DNA of 64,000 nucleotides from positions 620,001 through 684,000 of the forward strand of contig OZ246977.1 in the NCBI GenBank assembly GCA_965232465.1, in the 5' to 3' direction. The translations under genes and the position numbers were made by a program. Positions 43,600 through 55,498 of the stretch are shown here, piece by piece. The notes beneath the pieces are model-generated. The model made no database searches, was not told the origin of the DNA, and saw only the letters and a list, made by a program, of their open reading frames with translations. The DNA is from G965232465 sp965232465 (GTDB lineage: Bacteria > Pseudomonadota > Alphaproteobacteria > JAQWUY01). The first letter of the stretch is position 1. The number at the start of each line of letters is the position of its first letter.

Positions 43600-44389
43600 G
43601 TGGCAAAAAAAACTCGACGATCAATTACAAATATTGGGGATTCGCCCACATGAACATTCTTTTGGCGAAAATCCAAAAAATATACAATTCGCCACCGCTG
43701 ATATTAATTTGGACAATGCGGAAGATTGGAAAAGTATAAGAGTTGACGAGAAAACTGGGGCATTGATAAATGATTATGGGCGTACCATAGTAGTGTATAT
43801 TAAAGATAACACTTTTAAATTTATCAATTATCCTTTGGATTCAGTAGACTTGAAAAAAGTGCATTTAACATGGTGTCGGACTTTACAATCCATGGAGAAA
43901 AAAGGAAGATATGACAGATATGTTGGGACGCAATCTAAAACCAATAAATATACAATTGAAGTGGCTACAGGATCTGGAAGCACAGAAGAGATAGAAAATT
44001 ATTTACGTCCCTGTAAAAACTGTTTAAAACAAGTTAAATTTAAAGGTCGAGAAAGTTTTTCTTCTCATTTTTTAAAAAATTTTCATATTCGGGAATGGTT
44101 TGAATATTGCGACAAGCACAATGTTATACCGCCGAAAAAAACAAGGCATACACCAACAACTTATCCAGGATCTGAATACACAAAAGAATATGAAGAGATT
44201 GCCAAGAAATTAAAAAAACAGTGTAAGTACACATGCCAACACTGTAGTAAAAATTATGCACAAAATAAATCGAAGCTAGATTGCCACCATATAAATGGTG
44301 TAAAAGGGGATAATCGCCCTGAAAATTTACAAATCCTATGTGTCAATTGCCATAAAAAACAAACTAACCACGGGCATTATAAGCGTTAA
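43586..44389 (+). CDS. zorE: HNH endonuclease, probable Zorya effector ZorE
   Basis: Probable effector nuclease of the operon. The C-terminal 55 residues form an HNH domain: CQHCSKNYAQ, LDCHHINGVKGDNRPENLQI and LCVNCHKKQTNHGH. It has two CxxC metal knuckles, the catalytic His pair and the Asn. An additional CxNC pair (RPCKNCLKQV) sits near residue 150. The first 140 residues are unassigned. 267 residues. A solitary HNH nuclease after ZorA-ZorB is the definition of type II Zorya; the name rests on this context. Confidence 0.78.
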   Translation: MTMREWQKKLDDQLQILGIRPHEHSFGENPKNIQFATADINLDNAEDWKSIRVDEKTGALINDYGRTIVVYIKDNTFKFINYPLDSVDLKKVHLTWCRTLQSMEKKGRYDRYVGTQSKTNKYTIEVATGSGSTEEIENYLRPCKNCLKQVKFKGRESFSSHFLKNFHIREWFEYCDKHNVIPPKKTRHTPTTYPGSEYTKEYEEIAKKLKKQCKYTCQHCSKNYAQNKSKLDCHHINGVKGDNRPENLQILCVNCHKKQTNHGHYKR

Positions 44390-44393
44390 TATA

Positions 44394-45164
44394 TTACCGC
44401 AACTGTATAATATTTTGTTCGTGGGTGTATGTGCCTGTGGGCCATTTGTGTTTGGGGTAATTGTACTCTGGATTTTCAATAACTTTGATAAACTCGGGTA
44501 TTTTTTGTTGTAATTCTGTACGGGTTTTTATACGCATTTCGTCGCTGAACAGATCGGCGGTTGCCCCCAGATAACTTGCCATGCCCAGATAATGAAATTC
44601 TGTACTTTTACAGGCTTTGCCACAGGTGGGGTCATCGTATGTGTAATATCCTTTGCGTTCTGCTTGGTCGTATATTTGGTACATGATACTGTTTTTGTTA
44701 TCTGCGAAAATCTGTGGATAGGCAATCGCCCAGCCCGCATTTATAATCAGGTGGTGGATTTCTTCTTGGCTGGCATCCCGCATGCCATTTGTCGGGTTGG
44801 TTTCGTGGGCATATAAATCTTGATACCAATATGTGCGTAAACGACGGCTGGCAAAAAAGCCCAGTCCATTTTGGGTTAAGGCAACAATCGCCTGATATTT
44901 TAACAGGGCGTTTATGACTTCGGGGGCGTCCGCTGTGCCGTCATCGTCATTGTCCAGCCATTCGGCGGTTACATGAACAGCATGGGCGATTTTATCCTCG
45001 CTTACCCCTTTGCCCGCACAGATATATACAGACTTAAAAACCCTGTATACCTTTGGAAAATCTTTTTCTGAACAAGGGGGCGAAACAGAGTTTGCCTGTA
45101 CCCACCAAGGGTAGATCAAGGGCAGACATAATATATGTGTACATAAAATAAGGCGATGTATCAT
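44394..45164 (-). CDS. Secreted protein of unknown function with EF-hand-like motif
   Basis: A signal peptide covers about residues 1-24 (ILCTHILCLPLIYPWWVQANS), so export is expected. The mature part has four visible cysteines (PPCSEKD, YICAGK, PTCGKACKS) and a DNDDDGTADAPEV stretch resembling a calcium-binding EF-hand loop. SQEEIHHLIINAGWAIAYPQ could hold metal-binding His/Glu residues but is not a canonical HExxH. I do not recognise the family. It overlaps the upstream DUF985 cupin gene by 4 bases and is translated with it; it ends 5 bases from the HNH gene on the other strand. Confidence 0.7.
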   Translation of the reverse strand: MIHRLILCTHILCLPLIYPWWVQANSVSPPCSEKDFPKVYRVFKSVYICAGKGVSEDKIAHAVHVTAEWLDNDDDGTADAPEVINALLKYQAIVALTQNGLGFFASRRLRTYWYQDLYAHETNPTNGMRDASQEEIHHLIINAGWAIAYPQIFADNKNSIMYQIYDQAERKGYYTYDDPTCGKACKSTEFHYLGMASYLGATADLFSDEMRIKTRTELQQKIPEFIKVIENPEYNYPKHKWPTGTYTHEQNIIQLR

Positions 45165-45661
45165 CGGGTCAACCTGTGAATAATATCTGTATGTTGTGGA
45201 AAAGTATTGGCGAATGATGTATCCGCTAAGGTAAAATCGTCGAATTCAAAGCCGAATGATACGGTACACCCCACCAGAGAAAAATCCCCATTGGCGTATA
45301 CTTCTGACGCAAACCACATGCCCGCAGGCACAGTAAATTGCGGGACTTGTCCATTTTTGAGGTCCAGCCCGATGACTTGCTGTGTGTATGTGCCATCTGT
45401 GTCAATCATATGTACAATCAAGGGATCGCCTGCATAAAAATGCCATTGTTCGTCCGCTTTAATAGTGTGAAAAGCGGAAAAATTTCCCTGTTCAATTAAA
45501 AAATAAATTCCTGTTGCCAAGTAGCGGGGGGTTGTGATAGTTGCATCAATATGCGATACATCGATTGTATGGGCGGATTTATAGGTTTCTTTAAAATATC
45601 CCCCTTCTGGATGGGGCAGTAAATTAAGGTTTTTTATCCAATAGGTAGCATTTTTTTGCAT
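45161..45661 (-). CDS. DUF985 (cupin_5) family protein
   Basis: A 166-residue single-domain cupin. The family start WIKNLNLLPHPEGGYFKETYKS is clear, followed by IYFLIEQGNFSAFHTIKADE with the metal-site-like His and WHFYAGDPL. Proteins of this fold may bind small sugars or nucleotides, but no reaction is established for this group. It overlaps the downstream secreted-protein gene and is divergent from rarA. Confidence 0.85.
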   Translation of the reverse strand: MQKNATYWIKNLNLLPHPEGGYFKETYKSAHTIDVSHIDATITTPRYLATGIYFLIEQGNFSAFHTIKADEQWHFYAGDPLIVHMIDTDGTYTQQVIGLDLKNGQVPQFTVPAGMWFASEVYANGDFSLVGCTVSFGFEFDDFTLADTSFANTFPQHTDIIHRLTR

Positions 45662-45747
45662 GATAATTTCCCGTGTATTTAAAAAATTGCAATTCGTACC
45701 CCAATGTATATACTGAATGTATAGGATATACCAAAGGATTGCAATAT

Positions 45748-47037
45748 ATGAATCGATTATTTACAGATACCACCAATCAACCGCTAGCCGAACGCCTGCG
45801 TCCTATGGATATAAGCGAAGTTATCGGACAAGACCACCTGTTACAGAAGGGTGGTGGGTTGTATCATGCGTTGCAATCGGCGTTGTTGCCCAGCATGATA
45901 TTATGGGGCGGTCCCGGCTGTGGTAAAACCACATTGGCACAGTTGATTGCCCAGCACAGCGGGTATCATTTGCAATCTATATCGGCGGTATTTTCCGGGG
46001 TGGCGGATTTACGCAAAGTGTTTGACAAGGCGATGCAACACTGTGAAATGGGGGAAAAAACAGTGCTGTTTGTCGATGAGATTCACCGCTTTAATAAAAC
46101 ACAACAAGACAGTTTTTTACCTTTTGTGGAAAAGGGTACAGTGGTGTTAATTGGGGCAACCACCGAAAACCCATCGTTCGAATTAAACCCGGCATTGCTG
46201 AGCCGATGTCAAGTGTTTACCTTGAATCCTTTGGGGGCGAATCATATGGCATTGTTGTTACAAAAAGCCGAACAAGTTATGGGAATCGTTGTACCATTGG
46301 ACGATTCCGCCCGTGATTCGTTGTGCCATATGGCGGATGGGGACGGGCGATATTTTTTAAACATGGTGGAAATGTTAATGGGCATATCTGTGGCGGAAAA
46401 TATGACCACCGAACAGGTGCTTGCCATGGTACAACGACGCATGCCCATATATGATAAATCAGGGGACAGCCATTATAACATGTTGTCTGCTTTTCATAAA
46501 TCTGTGCGCGGGTCGGATGTACAGGCATCCTTGTTTTATTTGGGGCGGATGTTGGCAGGGGGCGAAGACCCATTGCACATTGCCCGCCGTATGTTATGTA
46601 TTGCCTACGAAGATGTGGGGTTGGCGGATCCCATGGCGGCACATCAGGCGATTCTGGCATGGGATACCTTTAAACGATTAGGCAGCCCAGAGGGCGAACG
46701 GGCATTGGTACAATGCTGTATATATTTGGCAACCGCCCCCAAGTCGAATGCGGTGGAAATTGCCAAAAATAAAGCAGTCGAGGCGGGGAAAAAATATGCC
46801 CACCTTGCCCCCCCAAAAAATATTTTAAATGCCCCGACAAAAATGATGCAAGATATGGGATACCACAAGGGATACCAATATGATCATGACTATGCGGATG
46901 GGTTTAGCGGACAAAATTTTTTTCCCGAACGGATGCAACGGTTGCAACTGTATACGCCCATAGAGCGGGGGTTTGAAAGGGAAATTAAAAAACGCTACGA
47001 TTATTATAAAAAATTACGGGAAAAACACCATAAATAG
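45748..47037 (+). CDS. rarA: Replication-associated recombination protein RarA (MgsA)
   Basis: AAA+ ATPase acting at stalled replication forks. Walker A is WGGPGCGKTTLAQL, Walker B VLFVDEIHRFNKTQQD, sensor 1 GATTENPSFELN. The C-terminal MgsA part includes KSVRGSDVQASLFYLGRML and YEDVGLADP. The ATG at 45748 (MNRLFTD) has AAAGGA upstream; an earlier in-frame start adds 25 unconserved residues. 429 residues. Last protein gene before the rRNA operon. Confidence 0.95.
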   Translation: MNRLFTDTTNQPLAERLRPMDISEVIGQDHLLQKGGGLYHALQSALLPSMILWGGPGCGKTTLAQLIAQHSGYHLQSISAVFSGVADLRKVFDKAMQHCEMGEKTVLFVDEIHRFNKTQQDSFLPFVEKGTVVLIGATTENPSFELNPALLSRCQVFTLNPLGANHMALLLQKAEQVMGIVVPLDDSARDSLCHMADGDGRYFLNMVEMLMGISVAENMTTEQVLAMVQRRMPIYDKSGDSHYNMLSAFHKSVRGSDVQASLFYLGRMLAGGEDPLHIARRMLCIAYEDVGLADPMAAHQAILAWDTFKRLGSPEGERALVQCCIYLATAPKSNAVEIAKNKAVEAGKKYAHLAPPKNILNAPTKMMQDMGYHKGYQYDHDYADGFSGQNFFPERMQRLQLYTPIERGFEREIKKRYDYYKKLREKHHK

Positions 47038-47420
47038 CAAGTATAGTATTTTACTGTATCGTGTTGCTATACAAGATTTATGTATATGTTTTTATGTTGT
47101 AATAAATGTTTTTTTACTTTTTTTGAAATTATGTGTTGCATTTATATATTTTATGGCTTATAAAGCGTTCGTGCAGTACTGATTTAATGTGGTGTTGAGT
47201 TGTGTGCTGTTTGTTTTCTTGATAGTTTTTGATTGTTTTTTTGCGATTGTCTATGGGGGATTGTTTGTTTAATATAGTATATATGAGAAGAGATACTTGG
47301 ACGGTGGGGAGCCACTGTTTATAGTATTAACACACGCAGACAGTGGGTTAGATTATGTCGTGATAGCCATTTTTTGTTTATTACATTTTATGGTTTATGA
47401 TGATATTTAAGTGTTAATTT
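47038..47420 (+). promoter_or_regulatory. rRNA operon promoter and leader region
   Basis: AT-rich stretch with no gene. TTGAAA (47123-47128), a 16-base spacer and TATATT (47145-47150) form the best promoter candidate. A second AT-rich candidate lies near 47262-47285. CCACTGT (47312-47318) and ACAGTGG (47340-47346) make a leader stem-loop before 16S. Confidence 0.5.
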
Positions 47421-49138
<1,718 letters not shown>

Positions 49139-49214
49139 GGGGGTATAGCTCAGTTGGGAGAGCGCTTGCTTTGCACGCAAGAGGCCGTCGGTTCGACTCC
49201 GTCTACCTCCACCA
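49139..49214 (+). tRNA. tRNA-Ala (anticodon UGC)
   Basis: 76-base cloverleaf with encoded CCA. Acceptor GGGGGTA/TACCTCC contains one G-U pair. The D-arm is GCTC...GAGC and the anticodon arm CTTGC-TTTGCAC-GCAAG gives TGC. The T-stem GTCGG/CCGTC has one T-T mismatch. Confidence 0.97.
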
Positions 49215-49650
49215 AATATAACTTGATTTATGGTGTAATATGAATTAAGTTGCACAGGATTTAATAACACAGGATATATACGACAATGCCGTTGTATAGT
49301 GTTTTTAAACCGATATCTCTTACTAAAAGAGTGTTGTTTAATATTGTAAATAGGTAATTAGCAAATGAACATAAACTAGGTTTTTTCGTGTTTTATTCGT
49401 CTTGTATAAGATATGTTACTAAGGATAAAACATACTAACGAAAAGATTTGTAGGTTCTTTGCTGAGAATGTGTGATTTTGTCGAATTGTAAGTAAACATA
49501 GAACCAAGTTTTATCAAGTATGATCCAAAGTTTTACGAGTTTTATTATACGATAATACATCGTCTGATCCATAAAATTTTTAGCATAGGCATAATTTTGT
49601 CTGTGCTGTTAGTTTTCTGGTGTCATTTAAGATAATTATCTCTGTATATG
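49215..49650 (+). other. tRNA-Ala to 23S spacer with 23S processing stem
   Basis: 436 bp without genes. Its end, GATAATTATC-TCTGTATATG (49631-49650), is complementary to sequence after 23S (52390-52413). Together they form the long stem usually cut by RNase III. The rest shows nothing recognisable. Confidence 0.75.
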
Positions 49651-52392
<2,742 letters not shown>

Positions 52393-52560
52393 CATATACA
52401 GTGATAATTATCTCATAAAAATAAGATAATACTTTAAAACTCTGGGTCGTGTAACACTGCAACACGCAAAAACACACACAACAGCAAAGAACACCACAAA
52501 TAATAACCAAAAAAACAGCATGCAACAACAAAATCATGTGCTAACATACAGGGCATATAT

Positions 52561-52679
52561 GGGTTGGTGACCATAGAGAAAGTCCAAGCACCCGACCCCA
52601 TCCCGAACTCGTAAGTGAAACCTTTCATCGCCAATGGTACTGTGTCATAAGACACGGGAGAGTAGGTCGTCGCCAACCC
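52561..52679 (+). rRNA. rrf: 5S ribosomal RNA
   Basis: GGGTTGGTGACC at the 5' end pairs with CGTCGCCAACCC at the 3' end, with CACCCGACCCCATCCCGAAC and GGGAGAGTAGGTC between. About 119 bases. It closes the rRNA operon; no tRNA-fMet follows. Confidence 0.97.
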
Positions 52680-52752
52680 TTATATACCCTGTATAAACCT
52701 ATTTACATTATAAACACAAAAACCCCACTCCATAACACATAGAGTGGGGTTT
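52611..52752 (+). repeat. First copy of a 142-bp direct repeat (5S 3' half plus terminator)
   Basis: From GTAAGTGAAAC in the 5S gene through the terminator stem, this segment recurs at 53405-53546 with the same length. It is perfect from GGAGAGTAGGTCGTCG onward apart from one terminator-loop base, and diverged only in the 5S part. Confidence 0.95.
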
Positions 52753-52760
52753 GTCTTTTT
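52717..52760 (+). terminator. rRNA operon terminator
   Basis: AAACCCCACTC and GAGTGGGGTTT form a strong stem followed by GTCTTTTT. Confidence 0.92.
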
Positions 52761-52787
52761 GAAAAATCTGTGGTATAATCATAATAT
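52759..52787 (+). promoter_or_regulatory. Candidate promoter of the toxin-antitoxin pair
   Basis: TTGAAA (52759-52764), 17-base spacer, TAATAT (52782-52787), just after the rRNA terminator and about 70 bases before the antitoxin start. Confidence 0.5.
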
Positions 52788-52857
52788 AAAAATAAAACTT
52801 TTAAAAATCTTTTAAATATGTTATTATAGCAGATAAACATATGGAAAGGATTGTGTT

Positions 52858-53106
52858 ATGGTACAGAATATTTTGACAGATGGGATTGTTAGTATATCGG
52901 AATTAAAAGCCAATCCGCATAAAGTTATTGCCGATACTGATGGTCAGCCTGTGGCGGTTTTGAGCCGTAATAAGCCAGTATTTTATGCGTTGCCTGTGGC
53001 ATATTATGAATATCTTATGGAACGGTTGGAAGATGTACAATTGATGGAAATTGTACAAAGCAGAAAAGACGAACCTACAATTAAGATTGATTTAGATGAC
53101 TTATGA
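52858..53106 (+). CDS. Phd/YefM-family antitoxin (StbD-like)
   Basis: Antitoxin that binds its own promoter and neutralises the toxin encoded next. The N-terminal Phd fold (IVSISELKANPHKVI, VAVLSRNKPVFYALP) gives DNA binding. The C-terminal part (QSRKDEPTIKIDLDDL) is acidic and likely wraps the toxin. 82 residues. AAAGGA precedes the ATG; overlaps the toxin gene by 11 bases. Confidence 0.9.
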   Translation: MVQNILTDGIVSISELKANPHKVIADTDGQPVAVLSRNKPVFYALPVAYYEYLMERLEDVQLMEIVQSRKDEPTIKIDLDDL

Positions 53107-53386
53107 CTTGGGCTTTAAAACCAGTGCTAAAAAAGAATGGGATAAACTGGATAATAGTGTAAAAATACAGTTTAAAAACAAGTTACAAAAAATATTACAA
53201 AATCCTCATATTCTTGCCAATAAATTATCGGGCTTTGAAAATATGCCTGTATATAAAATCAAAATAATGAAACCTGCCTATCGATTGGTGTATAAAGTAT
53301 GCGACAATAAAATCACTGTAGTTGTCGTAGCCATAGGCAAAAGGGATAAATCCATCGTTTATAAAAATGCTATAAAGCGTATGTGA
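53096..53386 (+). CDS. RelE/ParE-superfamily toxin (StbE-like)
   Basis: Predicted ribosome-dependent mRNA interferase of 96 residues. The RelE fold is clear: FKTSAKKEWDKLDNSVKIQF, LANKLSGFENMPVYKIKI, AYRLVYKVCDNKITVVVVAI and the end GKRDKSIVYKNAIKRM. Basic residues expected at the active site (Lys and Arg in the middle and last strands) are present. It appears intact. The pair is bracketed by the 5S/terminator repeat. Confidence 0.9.
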   Translation: MTYDLGFKTSAKKEWDKLDNSVKIQFKNKLQKILQNPHILANKLSGFENMPVYKIKIMKPAYRLVYKVCDNKITVVVVAIGKRDKSIVYKNAIKRM

Positions 53387-53404
53387 TTAATGTGCATATG
53401 ATTT

Positions 53405-53472
53405 GTAAGTGAAACTTTCCTTCACAAATGGTATTGTGTCATAAGATACAGGAGAGTAGGTCGTCGCCAACC
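53405..53472 (+). pseudogene. Partial 5S rRNA copy (3' half)
   Basis: Matches the 3' part of the 5S gene from GTAAGTGAAAC to GCCAACCC, with several changes in its first 45 bases and none in the last 20. The 5' half is absent, so it cannot fold as 5S. Confidence 0.92.
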
Positions 53473-53546
53473 CTTATATACCCTGTATAAACCTATTTAC
53501 ATTATAAACACAAAAACCCCACTCTATAACACATAGAGTGGGGTTT
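53405..53546 (+). repeat. Second copy of the 142-bp direct repeat
   Basis: Partial 5S plus the complete downstream terminator, 794 bp after the first copy in the same orientation. Confidence 0.95.
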
Positions 53547-53554
53547 TATTTTTT
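53511..53554 (+). terminator. Duplicated rRNA-type terminator after the toxin gene
   Basis: AAACCCCACTC / GAGTGGGGTTT stem followed by TATTTTTT; ends the toxin-antitoxin transcript. Confidence 0.9.
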
Positions 53555-53573
53555 AACCAGATTATTAGATCCT

Positions 53574-53810
53574 TCAGTCTCCAACATCACATAATGAATT
53601 TGCATGACAAAATTCTAATTCTTTGGGACATCCATCATCTCTATATTCATCAACACAATCCCGCCCACAATACGGACAACTACTCCTACAGATGCGATGC
53701 GTTACAAAAGGGTTGTAATTGGTTTTTCCATGTTCACCAGGACTCATTCCCCTTAGACTGAGTTCGTACCGATGGCATCCACATACACAGCATCTTTGTT
53801 TTTCTTCCAT
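53574..53810 (-). CDS. Small cysteine-rich protein of unknown function
   Basis: 78 residues with ten cysteines, including CCVCGC near the start and CPYCGRDC in the middle. This suggests one or two zinc-binding knuckles. Also seen are HRICRSS and a C-terminal CPKELEFCHANSLC. AAAGGA lies seven bases before the ATG, so translation is plausible. I do not recognise the family. It lies between the duplicated terminator and the IS5-family element and may belong to the same acquired segment. Confidence 0.6.
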   Translation of the reverse strand: MEEKQRCCVCGCHRYELSLRGMSPGEHGKTNYNPFVTHRICRSSCPYCGRDCVDEYRDDGCPKELEFCHANSLCDVGD

Positions 53811-53878
53811 AATTATTTCCTTTCTTTTAAAAACATGAAAAAATTAAAATGTATGTAAAATAATTCATATATCCTAGA

Positions 53879-54720
53879 TAGTGTAGTCACGAGATTTTTG
53901 TCCATAATGCGATGCATCTGATTTGTACAGCGGTGAGAAATGAAGTGGTGTTTTTAGCGTATCTTGTTGCAATACCACGCCATCGTTTTAGGTGTAGAAA
54001 CGCATTTTCCACTAAGCACCGCCAATGATACAGGTGTTCATCATACTCCCTTTGTTCTTTGCGATTCTTTCTTGGGGGAATAACAGGCTCTATACCTTGT
54101 TGTTTTGCTAGGTGTATGATATGCTCACTATCATATCCCTTATCTGCCAACAAATACTCTGCACTGATGCCTTCAATCAATCTGCCTGCTTGTGTGCAAT
54201 CAGCCGTGGTACCGTTCGTAATAAGTATTCTGACCGGCATACCATGCGCATCCACGGCCAAATGTATCTTCGTGTTGAGCCCCCTTTTGTGCGGCTCATA
54301 TCTTGATTACCGCCTAGTGCACCAGATGCATGAGGATGCACCTTACAATGACTAGCGTCTATTATTAACCATTCATAATCCGGATCTGTAACTAAAATTT
54401 CCAACAACTTTTCCCATATCCCCTTATCACGCCAGCGGATAAAACGACGGTGCGTGTTACTCCAATCCCCTAAATCAGGCGGTAAGTCACGCCAAGGGGC
54501 ACCTGTGCGTATAATCCAAAATACCGCATTGATAAATAAACGGTTGTCTTTCGCTATACCACCCCATGTGCCTTTACGACCCGGTAAGTGTGGCTCTAAT
54601 AATTCCCATGTTTTATCACAAATATCATGGCGTCTGTGTGCTAATGTCATCTCAATGTCCTTTATAATAGTGTTAATATCAAAAATACTATAACATAGTT
54701 CTTACCTCATGACTACACTA
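53879..54720 (-). mobile_element. IS5-family (IS427-like) insertion sequence
   Basis: 842 bp bounded by inverted ends TAGTGTAGTCACGAG (left, reading in) and TAGTGTAGTCATGAG (right, reading in). One transposase is split over two frames. Similar isolated ends occur at 6467 and 13602. Target duplication is unclear. Confidence 0.88.
53887..54650 (-). CDS. IS5-family transposase, two frames joined by probable programmed frameshift
   Basis: OrfA (54177-54650) begins MTLAHRRHDICDKTWELLEPH with DUF4096-type HTH and the first catalytic Asp in LIIDASHCKVHPHASG. OrfB covers the rest (to 53887) with the second Asp in YLLADKGYDSEHI and the Glu in VENAFLHLKRWRGIATRYAK. The frames overlap. Switching at AAAAGGGGGC joins SRTKGG to LNTKIHLAVDAHG, the normal IS427-type sequence. 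This is the usual recoding site of the group, so the element may be active. Confidence 0.88.
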
Positions 54721-54877
54721 TTTAAACACTACCATAGTTTTTTTTTTTTTTCAATAGATTTCTTAAATTTTGTTATACACCTTATAACATTATAACCACA
54801 TAAAAAAATCTTTTAAAACCGCATATTATGGTGTATACAATGTGCATAAACAAAGATTTTTTTATGCAAGGTGTTGT

Positions 54878-55498
54878 ATGTTAAAGCGGTGGTTTGATAT
54901 TTTGATTGCGGGGGTGGTGTTGGTGGGGTTTGCCCCTGTTATGGTGGTTTGTGCTGTTGCCATTTTTGTAACTGATGGGGGGGCTGTTTTGTTTCGTCAA
55001 ACCCGTATTGGCAAGGGGTGTCGGGAATTTGTTATGTTAAAGTTTCGCACTATGACGGTGATTAAGGACCATGATGGTGTGCCGGATCTGGGATCGGATA
55101 AACGGGTAACTGCTGTTGGTAAAATTCTTCGTAAAACTAAGGTCGATGAATTGCCCCAATTATGGAATGTATTTGTGGGGGATATGTCCTTGGTGGGTCC
55201 CCGTCCCGAATTACGCCTACGGATGCAATTTTTTACTGATATGGAAATTTGGCACAAGGCATATGCTGTTCGCCCCGGCATTACAGGACCTGCATCAATT
55301 GTGTATCGGGACGAAGAACAAGTACTGTCTGAACACCCCAACCCGCAACAGTATTATAACACGGTGTTGTTACCCGAAAAATTATCCATATATATACAGT
55401 ATGCAGAGCGACATAATGTGTGGTATGATATGGGTATTATATATAAAACCATGCGGGCAATACTGGGCAAGACATATACGAAAGAAGACCTGTTATAA
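54878..55498 (+). CDS. Initiating sugar-phosphate transferase (PglC/WcaJ-type)
   Basis: Transfers a sugar-1-phosphate from a UDP-sugar to undecaprenyl phosphate, starting a glycan at the inner membrane. The N-terminal hydrophobic segment (WFDILIAGVVLVGFAPVMVV) is followed by FRQTRIGKGCREFVMLKFRTM, KTKVDELPQLWNV and VGPRPE, the bacterial sugar transferase signature. With 206 residues it is the short monotopic PglC form without the WbaP membrane part. ATG 54878 has AAGG upstream. It shares one base with the aminotransferase gene (TAATG). Confidence 0.92.
   Translation: MLKRWFDILIAGVVLVGFAPVMVVCAVAIFVTDGGAVLFRQTRIGKGCREFVMLKFRTMTVIKDHDGVPDLGSDKRVTAVGKILRKTKVDELPQLWNVFVGDMSLVGPRPELRLRMQFFTDMEIWHKAYAVRPGITGPASIVYRDEEQVLSEHPNPQQYYNTVLLPEKLSIYIQYAERHNVWYDMGIIYKTMRAILGKTYTKEDLL

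Noticed and set aside
53405..53472. A second functional 5S rRNA gene
   Set aside because: Only the 3' half is present; the 5' strand of the terminal helix is missing.
53887..54650. IS5-family transposase as a frameshifted pseudogene
   Set aside because: The frame change falls at AAAAGGGGGC, the typical recoding position in this IS group, and all three catalytic acidic residues are present.
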